Source of the DNA: Certhia americana | Lineage: Eukaryota > Chordata > Aves > Passeriformes > Certhiidae | DNA length: 64,000 nt | Direction of reading: 5' to 3' | NCBI GenBank assembly: GCA_018697195.1 | Contig: CM031858.1 | Coordinates: forward strand, 78,189,133 to 78,253,132 | In this document: positions 50,701-59,885 of the stretch, piece after piece | Layout: each line of letters begins with the position of its first letter | Numbering within the stretch: position 1 is the first letter of the stretch | The notes under the pieces: model-generated | Told to the model about the DNA's origin: nothing | Seen by the model: only the letters and a program-made list of their open reading frames with translations | Database searches by the model: none | Made by a program: the position numbers and the translations under genes

Positions 50701-52396
50701 GCTGGGTATTAAAAAACCCCAATAAATGCGCTGCTTAGCAAAAAAGAGCGAAGAAAGTAAATCCCAACTGTAGGGTTGGGGAAGCTGTAGGATGCTGACA
50801 AACTGTGGGAGTCAAGGTCATTAGAAGTTAGTCTGTTGACTTTACCCAAGTTTGATTAGGTTAGAAATCTTGAAAGATTTGGGTTTCTTGCAAGATTTTC
50901 AGTAAGATGTGATTTTTGGCTTGGAAGGAAATACCATGAGAATAGTCTTTTCTTGGACATTAAAGCAGTAAACTTTGGTTGGAGCCAACCACACATAACA
51001 TGATGAGGTGTTTGCCAAAAGGGAATTGAAAAAGTTTAAAAACTTCACACATTTCAGGCAGAAAAATAGTGATGAAATGTAAGCATCAGGGAAAATTCAA
51101 ACTGGTTTGTGTATTACCTACGTATGTTTTCTTTCCTCTTAAGGTGACGGCAAGGCTCCTGTTGTCTTTATTGTGCTTTGAATTGCATCAGAAGCATTAT
51201 CTTAGTTCCAGTATAGTTGCTTATTGTGAATACTTTGGGTGAAAATTTTGAGGAAAAATATATTCGGTTCCTTCCTTAGTTTCCATAACACATTTATATC
51301 TTCGTCTCCTCCTCATGCTTACTTTCTGTAGAGCTGTCTTGAGCATCTGATCACTTACTCATGAGCATAGCCATATCCTTAAACTCATTACTACACTTTC
51401 TTTGGGCTTAGCTGCACAACTCTGTCAGAAAATATCATGGATCTCCATCTTAGTTTATAATGAAAGCATTTGAAGGGAATTAATAATTCTTTGTAGGGTG
51501 GGGATGTGTTGGTGGCATATCACAGTGAAGTTTCCCTGAGTTTCTAATAAGGTCTCAGATGGACTACCTTTTATACTATTATTCTTGCATATTAGAGGTC
51601 TACTGTTTTCTATAGTATGTGATGGGCAAAAGAAGTATTGCTCCCCAAGAGCTTACTGCTGATCAACAGCATGAAATTACTAAACTAGGCCAACAGAAAC
51701 ACTGCTGCATGGAGGTTCAATCTTTCAGATAGAAGTCCATTTGGCTGAGAGATCTGAGACTGTAAAACCATAAGACTTTAGAAACAGGTTGAAAATTATC
51801 TTGCAAACAAAGTTATTCTCAGACAAACACCTTTTGTCTCTGTCATGCATAGACACATGATAATCTGTGAAAAGTGTTTTTTGTTATTTTGGTCAAATGA
51901 GGTTAACGAGAATTCAGAGCAGTTTGAAATTTTCTTGGAAAAAATATCTAGCCTGAAAATACTGTAATTGCAAACTATATCCATTCACTCTATTTTGAAC
52001 CATGCTGTTGAACTAAGAACCATCATTTGTTTCTGTCAGATTATATATATAGGCACACCAAGCTCTGGTCTTCTGGATTTACTTATCCACTAAGGAAAAG
52101 ACAGTACTTCTAACAGCAAGGTGAGATATATTCCCATCCAACCTATTAAGTATAGAAAAAAAAAGTATAAAATATCAATTACATTAAAACTGAATCAGTG
52201 GGAAAAAAAAATCTGGTTTAGAATAGTATTACAGAATATCAGTCTTGATCAGTTGTTTAAAGCACTGGGTAGATGGCATGTATGCTTTTATAATGCCAAA
52301 TAGTTTTCAAATCCTGTTAGCTACTGATAATTTTAGGGTTTGGCTTATTTTGTGAAAATATTTTATGTTTCCAAGTCCTTGGTGGAGAGAAAGCTC

Positions 52397-52420
52397 TTTT
52401 TTTTTTTTTTTTTTTTTTTT
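52397..52420. repeat. T homopolymer (24 bases)
   Basis: An uninterrupted T run is followed by GGC and a further T run. No retroposon body was identified next to it. Confidence 0.9.
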
Positions 52421-53271
52421 GGCTTTTTTTCAGGTATTTCTCTGAAGTTCTGCAAATCAGAAAAAGGTAGATAAATGAGACCAAAAAATTGCCAGTATGA
52501 CAAGTCACAAAGTGCCATGCTGTGCTTTTTGTCATTCTGTCAGCTTAAGCCTACCATGACTGTTCAACTCAGCAGTGATGATTTATTTCCTCATCTCCTG
52601 AAAGTGTGTCCTGTTAGTTCCCTGTAAGACTAAGACACAGGTGATTACACTGCCTTTAGCCAATTGGTGGCCCCATTCACCCTCCAAGTCTTTGAAATAC
52701 TCCAATAAAATTTACCACATATAAAAAATCTGCAATAATTACTGTAAGCTTCATTAAAAAAGAGTGACTCGAAAGTTTCTACTTGGACAACTATAATAAC
52801 TTTTAATATAAATAATTTTTTTTTTTAGTTGTTGTTGGTGGGGCTTTTTTGATGTTTGTTTGCTTCCTTACTAGACATCAGGAACCTCACCCAGAGGAAA
52901 TGCTGAGAGTTGAGAGGACTATGAGCTCAACTGTAGGAAATAAGACTCCATTAGTTCTCACAGTCCCACTGATCCTTAAGGTGCTCTGCAACAGCTAGCA
53001 GTGGATGTTCTCTTCCTTTGGGGGGTCACATATATCTCATTACCCCCATAAGGCAAGAAAACAAAGAAACAAGCAATGAAGCCAGGGGGCAATGCCTGTT
53101 CATTTCTAAACAATAGAGCTAGCAAGGAACAAGCAATACAGCTGAGGGCAGTTTCTTGCCTGTCCTGGAGAGCTACATGTACCCCTCTCTTGAATATATA
53201 CATAATGGGTTAAAACGTTTGGATTTTCAAAAATTTACCACTTACTTCAAAATAATGTGAACAAAGAGGTG

Positions 53272-53314
53272 AATTGTACACTCTTTTAATTGTACACTCT
53301 TTTGTACAGTCTTT
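53272..53314. repeat. tandem 16-bp repeat
   Basis: Two exact copies of AATTGTACACTCTTTT lie at 53,272-53,287 and 53,288-53,303, followed by a partial copy (TGTACAGTCTTT). Confidence 0.85.
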
Positions 53315-55672
53315 AAGACTGCAAAATGTTTTTCCTCTCACTAAAGAGATGTAAAAAGTAAGAGGTTACTTGATGTGTTAATTCACATAGCAGCAGAATA
53401 TTCAGGGCAGAGGACTCTGCCTTAACTTTTTTCTCCCTTTTTTTCTTCCAATGTATGCAAGATTTCTAATTTTGGCTTTAGCAGGATAGCTTCCCCTACA
53501 AGCTTAACACAAAAATTGTTTTCATCACTGTGCAGTCCAATATAAACAGCCCTAGAAAATACCCTCCAGGCTTCCAGAAGCCACTTGATATCCTCTTTGG
53601 ATATCTACTTGGCTGCAGTAGGGATAAAGAGAACCTACGAATCCATCACTTACATGTTTGAATTTTGCAATCCTATCTTCATCACTGTAAGTTATATTAG
53701 TCCTACTGAAAAATTATGTCAGTGGTCTAAACATTATTTAAGCAAGAATGCTTTCCATTGTCTTCTTTTCTTCCAGTGTTATGCAATTTTTACTTAGGTT
53801 ATCCTAGATATTTCTTTTCCTTTTAGCTCCCTAAATTAATGTACCTTTCACTGATATTATAGTCCCAGGCTAAGCATTGATCCAAGCATTCTTGAACTGA
53901 GTGGGAATTTATATCCAAGTGTTGGTTTTGAGTGAAACCAAAATCTTATACAATAATCCAGTTCTCAGGAATAAAATTAAAATTGGCTAGCCACCAAGCT
54001 CATGATCATTAAAGTGCTTTGTATAAGCTTTGTATGTGTTACATTGTAAATAGTGGTGTTTTCTTTTTTTTCCATCTATTTCCTTTGTCATTATGTCTTT
54101 TGGATATGGCAGTAAATAAAAGGGAGATAAATACTGATAGGAGAATCTGAAGTTTCATAGCTCTTAAACCAAATCAACTTCTGCAGACATGAACTAATCA
54201 ATTTCCTTTCTCTTTTGTATGATTCAAGATGGAAGATGTGATTTAAGTTTTCTGTAATTTAGCATGTTTTTTGTACAAAGCCTTTAGAATGACATAAAAT
54301 TAAAATATAATATAATGAAGTGCTGAATTTATACCACTGAGAAAAAGAGCCGTAACACAGTCATATATATCTTATCCTAAAGAGAAAAAAACCCTAGCTG
54401 TTCATGCCTAAAAAGCATGAAGAAATGGATAAATAAATAATGCTAAATACTGTTATTTCATATAGTTACGTTAGAGGATTTGGACAAAGATGTTACTATC
54501 CTTGGAGGCAAATTATGTTTTAGCAAAAAAACATATAGAAGACGTCAGAGGTAAAAAGGGTGATGTAAAATCTGGAAATTAGTTGCAATCTGGAAGAAGA
54601 GGATGAGCTTTTAATACATACCTTCTCTTGTGTGCTATACCAAGATTTGCTGGTCACCCTTTAGATCAGGTCTGATAGCTTACTAAGAAAATATTTCATA
54701 CCAAATGTGCTGCTAGTACTCGGAGGGAGAACAAAAGAGATTTAGAAAACTCAGTTGATGTAGAGTTATACTGAGGAAATAAATCACCTCCAGAACACCA
54801 TTTGGAGTAGTGGCTGAGACAGACAACTGCTACACAGCTCCCATTACACTTGATGCCATGTTGCTGTAAGCTATCTTTAAATTCAAGAGTCTGACACTTG
54901 TTCTCAATTTAACAACTAATGTTTCACCTGCTGAAATATTAAGAACAGGCCTTGGTTTTTTGGTCATATCATTCCCAGCTAGCCAGGTCTGCTGTCAGTG
55001 ATTCCTAGCCCTTCTATGATATAAAGCATTTTCTTTCTCCAATATACACTAGGGGTTGGTGGAAGAACAAACATCAAGATGTTCTTGTCTGGTTCTGGGA
55101 CTACCTGATAGAAGTTTTTTTGATTACCCCAGAACTGGCAGTTGTGCAATCCTGATGATCACAGTTTTAGCTGATGGCCAGCAGAGACAAGCGCTGTCCT
55201 CCAAAAACTTAAACCAGTGAGAACCCTCTATTAACACAGGTTCTAATCCTACATTTGAAAGCGTGACTTATCAGGAACTTCAGAAAATAAAGGAAAGTAA
55301 CTACAAGTTACTAAATTCCACAAGATGAGGTAGGCTTCATTTTCACTGGTGCTCTACTATATTCATAACATTTCTGTTAAAGATGGCTGTATTTTAAGCT
55401 TGGATGAGCATTTATTTGCACCAGAAAGTCAAGCATGCTGCACTCTAGGGAGTTCAATATTGTGGTCTAGAAGCCAGTCTCAGAGGGTCAGAGTCTAGAT
55501 GAATTAGGTTTTGTAACATCTGCATTTTCGTATGTCTCTGTTGTATTCCCTTTAGGAATGTTCTCTCCCCCAAAACCCCTCCCCCAGAAACTGTAACCTG
55601 GCCTGGGTTACCTGCCCCCTGGTCTCCTGACCTATAGCCATCGGACAGGTAACCTGACCCGACCCCAAAGGT

Positions 55673-55680
55673 GATAAAAA
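55673..55680 (+). promoter_or_regulatory. LTR TATA-like element
   Basis: GATAAAAA lies about 55 bases before the AATAAA signal in the LTR, the usual U3-R arrangement. It is preserved in the 3' LTR. Whether it is active is unknown. Confidence 0.6.
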
Positions 55681-55727
55681 CCTCTCTCCCCCCATGTGAC
55701 CTCTCTCTCGCTCTGGATCCCTTCAAG

Positions 55728-55733
55728 AATAAA
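55728..55733 (+). terminator. LTR polyadenylation signal
   Basis: AATAAA lies in CTTCAAGAATAAAGG. The same hexamer in the 3' LTR (59,737-59,742) would end the proviral transcript. Confidence 0.75.
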
Positions 55734-55873
55734 GGTCTTGGAATACATCCTGGGGTAAGGGGGCCTCTTTTGTAACTCTCTCTACCCTATTCTGTAATTC
55801 CCCTCTTCCTATATTCCCCCTAAATCTGGGCTGGCAGCTTGTGGGGGGGTGGTGGGACAGGAGAATCTACAAT

Positions 55874-55891
55874 TGGCGTCCAACGTAGCCA
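55874..55891 (+). promoter_or_regulatory. primer-binding site, tRNA-Lys1,2-like
   Basis: TGGCGTCCAACGTAGCC begins two bases after the LTR. The tRNA-Lys1,2 site used by several betaretroviruses is TGGCGCCCAACGTGGGGC, so the first 14 bases differ only at the sixth (T for C) and fourteenth (A for G), with further mismatches at the 3' end. AACGTAG within it (55,882-55,888) pairs perfectly with CTACGTT at 55,898-55,904, so part of the site could fold into a hairpin. Confidence 0.75.
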
Positions 55892-56063
55892 AAAAGCCTA
55901 CGTTATAAGCTGGAGCCTCTTCAGGAGGTCTTAGAAGCTTTTCGGGCTGTTCAATTACCTCTCTCACTGATTCAGCCGTTTTTTGTACAGCTGGGGGTGA
56001 GAAGGATAAAGCCGGTAGCCTGTACTCTGTACAGGTCGGTTTTCAATAGGGTTGCTTCTGTAG
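55892..56063 (+). other. short proviral leader, gag absent
   Basis: This is the whole space between the primer-binding site and the open pro-pol frame. It has no long frame and nothing resembling matrix, capsid or zinc-knuckle motifs. A complete retrovirus carries roughly 1.5-2 kb of gag here, so a large deletion must have removed gag and the first part of the dUTPase region. Confidence 0.8.
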
Positions 56064-58145
56064 CCAAGAACCATAATCACAGTGGATCTGTCAAACATCC
56101 CTCAGGACCAGTTGCCCAACTGGGCAACCAACAGTGAGTATTTTGTCGTGGGGGATATGGCACACACACCAGATCAAATTGAGGTAGTTCCCATGACCAT
56201 TAAGGGACAAATAACAAACCTCATGCTCTTAGCACGTTACAAACACCCACCTTTCTACCTAGCAGAGGGGCAAATCCTTGCCCAAGCTATTCCTGTTCCG
56301 GCAGAGATAGTAGCTGATGGAAAATCACCTGAAATCTACTGGGCAGAAGTGGTGGGAGAGGACAAGCCTTCCCTGGCATGCAATATAGCAAATGGGTCAG
56401 ATCGCCTCCATGTAGAGGGAGTTTTGGATACAGGCACTGACATTACAATTCTACCTGAGAGCAAGTGGCCATCGAACTGGGAATTGCAACCTGTAGCTGG
56501 CAAACTTCAGGGCATAGGAGGAATTACATTGGCTAAAATATCAAAAAACACTGTGCAAATTGAGGGACCGGATGGAAAAATAGCAAGTGTCCGTCCATAC
56601 ATTGCAAATTACAAAGCCCCCTTGTGGGGAAGAGATACGATGTCCCAGTGGGGTGTCCAATTAATTATTCCTAAGACACCCCAGGATTTTTTAGAAGTAG
56701 CCACTGTGGGGCACCTTACCCACAAATTAACATGGCTGAGTAACACCCCTAAGTGGATACCACAATGGCCTTTGAGCAAAGATAAGCTCGAGGCGCTCGA
56801 AAAACTTGTACAGGAGCAAGTGGCTCAAGGCCACCTAGAAGAAACAACAAGCCCTTGGAATTTCCCAGTTTTTGTAATAAAGGAACCGGGAAAAGACAAG
56901 TGGAGGCTCCTACATGATTTAAGGGAAATAAACAAAATCATAGAAGATATGGGACCAATCCAGCCAGGAATGCCTTTGCCAACTATGCTCCCTCGAGACT
57001 GGAAATTAGCAGTATTAGATATCAAAGATTGTTTCTTCCAGATTCCTCTGCACCCAGGAGATGCCATAAGGTTTGCATTCTCAGTTCCCACCCTAAATTG
57101 CCAGGCCCCCATGAAGAGGTATCACTGGAAAGTGCTGCCTCAGGGCTGTAAAGCCTCGCCATTCATTTGCCAACAGTACATAGCATCCTTACTGTCACCT
57201 GTACATGCCGAGAGACAGGATGCCGTCATCCTCCACTATATGGATGATATATTGGTGTGTGCCCCCGATGACACTATACTCCAACACACACTTGACCTAG
57301 TGGTTAAAGTTTTAACCTCTGCTGGTTTTCAATTACAGGAAGACAAACTTCAAAGGATGCCACCTTGGAAGTATCTGGGCTTACAAATTTCAGAGAGGAC
57401 CGTTGTTCCTCAGAAATTGGAAATCAATTGTAATCCTAAGACCCTAGCAGATCTCCACTCCCTGTGTGGATCATTGAATTGGGTAAGACCCTGGCTAGGC
57501 CTCACAAATGAGGATCTAGACCCTCTTTTCAAATTATTGAAAGGGGAGAGAGAGCTGAGCTCTCCCAGGGAACTGACCTCAGAGGCAAACACTGCAATCG
57601 AAAAGGTACAGAAAGCCTTGTCAGAGAGGCAGGCTCACAGGTATGAACCAAGCCTACCTTTCCATTTCATTGTACTAGGAAAACTGCCACACCTGCATGG
57701 CCTGATTTACCAGTGGATCGAGGGGCAGAAAGATTCACTCTTAATCATAGAGTGGGTCTTCCTCTCTCACCAAAGATCCAAGACCATCACTGAGCCACAA
57801 GAGTTAATAGCTCAATTGATTCAGAAAGCCAGGATGAGGCTGTGTGAACTGGCTGGTTGTGATTTTACATGCATTCACCTCCCGGTTAAGCTCTCAGAGG
57901 AGGGAAGAAACTCTCCAAAGAGACTGACCAAAGAGATGTTCGAACAGTTGCTCTGGGGCAATGCCAATCTCCAGCTATCTCTGGACAGCTACAGGGGACA
58001 AATATCAGTCCATGCCCCATCTCACAAGCTGTTTAATGAGGAATTCCACCTCATTCCTTGTGAGAAAAGGAGTCGGAGACCACTCAAAGCTCTCACAGTG
58101 TTCACGGATGCATCTGGGGTTTCCCACAAGTCGGTGATGACTTGA
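56064..58145 (+). CDS. pol: retroviral pro-pol, part 1: dUTPase-like remnant, protease, reverse transcriptase, start of RNase H
   Basis: The frame opens after a TAG at 56,061-56,063 and has no ATG near its start. Residues below are numbered from the GTG at 56,082 (687 codons), which is not a proven start; in a complete virus this region is read by frameshift from gag. Residues about 40-73 (ending AEGQILAQAIPVP) resemble the C-terminal strand of betaretroviral dUTPase. Protease follows, with the catalytic LDTG at 115-118 (here LDTGTD; most relatives have DTGA) and the conserved GRD at 183-185. Reverse transcriptase spans about 226-460, with VLDIKD at 311-316, LPQG at 352-355 and the catalytic YMDD at 386-389. 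The connection domain runs to about 665. RNase H begins with FTDAS at 674-678, carrying the first catalytic Asp (676). The frame then ends at TGA 58,143-58,145, cutting RNase H. Enzyme motifs other than the protease Ala-to-Thr are intact. The break makes this a defective gene. Confidence 0.92.
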   Translation, partial: PRTIITVDLSNIPQDQLPNWATNSEYFVVGDMAHTPDQIEVVPMTIKGQITNLMLLARYKHPPFYLAEGQILAQAIPVPAEIVADGKSPEIYWAEVVGEDKPSLACNIANGSDRLHVEGVLDTGTDITILPESKWPSNWELQPVAGKLQGIGGITLAKISKNTVQIEGPDGKIASVRPYIANYKAPLWGRDTMSQWGVQLIIPKTPQDFLEVATVGHLTHKLTWLSNTPKWIPQWPLSKDKLEALEKLVQEQVAQGHLEETTSPWNFPVFVIKEPGKDKWRLLHDLREINKIIEDMGPIQPGMPLPTMLPRDWKLAVLDIKDCFFQIPLHPGDAIRFAFSVPTLNCQAPMKRYHWKVLPQGCKASPFICQQYIASLLSPVHAERQDAVILHYMDDILVCAPDDTILQHTLDLVVKVLTSAGFQLQEDKLQRMPPWKYLGLQISERTVVPQKLEINCNPKTLADLHSLCGSLNWVRPWLGLTNEDLDPLFKLLKGERELSSPRELTSEANTAIEKVQKALSERQAHRYEPSLPFHFIVLGKLPHLHGLIYQWIEGQKDSLLIIEWVFLSHQRSKTITEPQELIAQLIQKARMRLCELAGCDFTCIHLPVKLSEEGRNSPKRLTKEMFEQLLWGNANLQLSLDSYRGQISVHAPSHKLFNEEFHLIPCEKRSRRPLKALTVFTDASGVSHKSVMT

Positions 58146-58153
58146 TGACTTGA
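58135..58153 (+). other. frame break in RNase H: 8-bp tandem duplication plus stop
   Basis: TGATGACT occurs twice in a row (58,135-58,142 and 58,143-58,150). Eight extra bases shift the frame by two, exactly the offset between the two pol frames. The upstream frame ends at TGA within the second copy, and the downstream frame has its own TGA at 58,151-58,153, so two changes must have hit this point. The break lies between the first RNase H catalytic Asp and the second catalytic residue. Confidence 0.85.
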
Positions 58154-59413
58154 AGAAATCCTCAAACTCAGCATTGGGAAGCTGATGTGGAGTTTGTAGA
58201 AGGGTCCCCCCAGGTAGCTGAACTAGCAGCTGTGGTAAGAGCCTTTGAGAAGTTCTCAGAACCATTTAATTTGGTGACTGACTCGGCATATGTAGCTGGA
58301 ATAGTGTCCAGAGCGGAGCAGGCTGTGCTCAGAGAGACTGAGAATGAGCATCTCTTCAGATTGCTCTCAAAGCTGATTTATTTGGTTTCTCATCGAAAAC
58401 ATCCATTCTTTGTGATGCATGTACGATCACACCTGGATTTACCAGGTGAGATTGCAGAGGGGAATTGTCGAGCAGACTCCCTTGCTGCACCAGTTGAGAA
58501 AGCACGCCTCCCTGATATCTTCCAACAGGCAAAACTGAGTCACCAACAATATCATCAAAATGTGCCAGGTCTGATCTGTCAGTTCCAGCTAACACGGAGT
58601 CAGGCTCGAGCTATTGTGGCCACCTGTCCCAATTGCCAGTTCCAGGCTATGCCATCAATGGGTATGGGAGTTAATCCCCGAGGCCTTGGCAGTTGTGAAG
58701 TGTGGCAAACAGACATCACACACCTTCCTAGTTTTGGTCGTCTCAAATATGTTCATGTGAGTATTGACACACATTCAGGTGCAGTATTTGCCTCTGCCCA
58801 CGCAGGAGAGAAAGCTGTGCATGCTAAAAAACACCTAGTGCAAGCTTTCTCAGTGCTAGGGATCCCAAAAGAAATCAAAACTGATAATGGCCCAGCATAC
58901 ACATCCAAGGAGTTCCTAGAATTTGTCCAGCAGTGGGGAGTGGAACATAAAACTGGCATCCCCCACTCCCCCACAGGCCAAGCTGTGGTTGAGCGTGCAC
59001 ATCAGATGCTCAAACAGGTTTTGGCTAAACAGAGCAACACAACTGTGTGGATGCCTCCACAAGAGAAGCTCTGCAAAGCCATGTTTACCATCAATTTCTT
59101 AAACTGCTCTTTTGAAAACATGAATCCACCTGTAACTCGTCATTTTAACAGTGGTAATCAGTTCAAGCCTTCTCAGCGTCCACCAGTCCTAATTAAGGAC
59201 CCAGAAACTTTGGAAACCAAGGGTCCCTATGAGCTCGTGACCTGGGGTCGTGGCTATGCGTGTGTAGCTGCTCCCTCAGGTCCTCGATGGATACCTCAGA
59301 AGTGGGTCAAACCTTTCATCCCCAAAAACCCAGCTCCTGCAGAAGGAGATGAAAGGCAGGTAGCCACTGCCTCCAAGAGAAGACGCCGTCAGGTAAAAAA
59401 AGAACCTTCCTAA
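58154..59413 (+). CDS. pol: retroviral pol, part 2: rest of RNase H and integrase
   Basis: This frame is offset by two from the first and opens after TGA 58,151-58,153. Numbering from the GTG at 58,187 (408 codons), the remaining RNase H residues are Glu12 (VAELAA), Asp32 (TDSAY) and Asp97 (CRADSLA). Integrase follows, with zinc-binding His119, His123, Cys147 and Cys150 and the catalytic triad Asp176 (QTDITH), Asp233 (TDNGPAY) and Glu269 (VVERAH). The last two are separated by 35 residues, the D,D(35)E spacing of retroviral integrases. A C-terminal SH3-like region (GPYELVTWGRGY at 346-357 and WIPQKWVKP at 368-376) ends in a basic tail (KRRRRQVKK). All recognised integrase signature residues are present. 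No env frame overlaps or follows. As a separate frame it lacks a proper start, so it is a fragment of a broken pol rather than an independent gene. Confidence 0.92.
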   Translation, partial: RNPQTQHWEADVEFVEGSPQVAELAAVVRAFEKFSEPFNLVTDSAYVAGIVSRAEQAVLRETENEHLFRLLSKLIYLVSHRKHPFFVMHVRSHLDLPGEIAEGNCRADSLAAPVEKARLPDIFQQAKLSHQQYHQNVPGLICQFQLTRSQARAIVATCPNCQFQAMPSMGMGVNPRGLGSCEVWQTDITHLPSFGRLKYVHVSIDTHSGAVFASAHAGEKAVHAKKHLVQAFSVLGIPKEIKTDNGPAYTSKEFLEFVQQWGVEHKTGIPHSPTGQAVVERAHQMLKQVLAKQSNTTVWMPPQEKLCKAMFTINFLNCSFENMNPPVTRHFNSGNQFKPSQRPPVLIKDPETLETKGPYELVTWGRGYACVAAPSGPRWIPQKWVKPFIPKNPAPAEGDERQVATASKRRRRQVKKEPS

Positions 59414-59530
59414 GTGATGACTCCAGCCAACAGAAACAGAGAATTTTAACATGTTTTAAAAATGTTTGTTTTCCCTATTTCTTGTTATCCTCATTCCCTG
59501 TAAACCAATGTTTTCCCTTTAACTTTTTTA
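59414..59530 (+). other. short post-pol segment, env absent
   Basis: About 120 bases of AT-rich sequence lie between the pol stop and the polypurine tract. No surface or transmembrane envelope motif or frame is present, where a complete virus would hold about 1.5-2 kb. Confidence 0.8.
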
Positions 59531-59542
59531 AACAAAAAAGGG
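59531..59542 (+). promoter_or_regulatory. polypurine tract
   Basis: AACAAAAAAGGG lies directly before the TG of the 3' LTR. This is the normal plus-strand primer position and fixes the first base of U3 at 59,543. Confidence 0.85.
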
Positions 59543-59879
59543 TGTCTCTGTTGTATTCCCTTTAGGAATGTTCTCTCCCCCAAAACCCCTCCCCCAGAAA
59601 CTGTAACCGGCCTGGGTTACCTGCCCCCTGGTCTCCTGACCTATAGCCATCGGACAGGTAACCTGACCCGACCCCAAAGGTGATAAAAACCCCTCTCCCC
59701 CCATGTGACCTCTCTCTCGCTCTGGATCCCTTCAAGAATAAAGGCCTTGGAATACATCCTGGGGTAAGGGGGCCTCTTTTGTAACTCTCTCTACCCTATT
59801 CTGTAATTCCCCTCTTCCTATACTCCCCCTAAATCTGGGCTGGCAGCTTGTGGGGGGTGGTGGGACAGGAGAATTTACA
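59543..59879 (+). repeat. 3' LTR
   Basis: This 337-bp copy of the 5' LTR starts TGTCTCTGTTGT and ends AATTTACA. AATAAA is at 59,737-59,742. Against the 5' copy there are four transitions and two one-base indels (an extra T near 55,599 and one extra G in the G run near 55,842-55,850 in the 5' copy), about 1.2% substitution. The six bases after it, TGTCTC (59,880-59,885), equal the first six of the LTR. Confidence 0.95.
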
Positions 59880-59885
59880 TGTCTC

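Larger units (their letters stand above)
47705..55530. other. AT-rich non-coding stretch
   Basis: No gene was recognised. A GC-richer block at 48,990-49,440 looks like an old repeat of unknown family. A 24-base T run lies at 52,397-52,420. Tandem copies of AATTGTACACTCTTTT occupy 53,272-53,303. The remaining sequence is AT-rich with chance frames only. Confidence 0.5.
55533..55871 (+). repeat. 5' LTR
   Basis: This 339-bp repeat starts TGTCTCTGTTGT and ends AATCTACA, and is matched by the copy at 59,543-59,879. The start is fixed by comparison with the 3' copy, which abuts the polypurine tract, and the end by the CA two bases before the primer-binding site. A TATA-like GATAAAAA lies at 55,673-55,680 and an AATAAA polyadenylation signal at 55,728-55,733, followed by a GT/T-rich stretch. 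The promoter and poly(A) signal are about 50 bases apart, implying a short R region. Compared with the 3' copy there are four transitions and two single-base length differences. Confidence 0.95.
55533..59879 (+). mobile_element. compact endogenous retrovirus with pro-pol only, betaretrovirus-like
   Basis: The order is 5' LTR, two-base spacer, tRNA-Lys1,2-like primer-binding site, short leader, dUTPase-like remnant, protease, reverse transcriptase, RNase H, integrase, polypurine tract and 3' LTR. The internal part is 3,671 bp, roughly half that of a complete betaretrovirus. No gag-like or env-like frame remains: 190 bp lie between the primer site and the open pol frame, and about 130 bp between the end of pol and the 3' LTR. 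The LTR pair is nearly identical, so the insertion is young. Pol is interrupted once within RNase H. Class II (beta-like) membership is supported by the Lys1,2-type primer site and the dUTPase-then-protease order. It is replication-defective on its own. Confidence 0.93.

Noticed and set aside
59414..59530. Degraded env gene after pol
   Set aside because: Only about 120 bases lie before the polypurine tract, with no frame or envelope motif.
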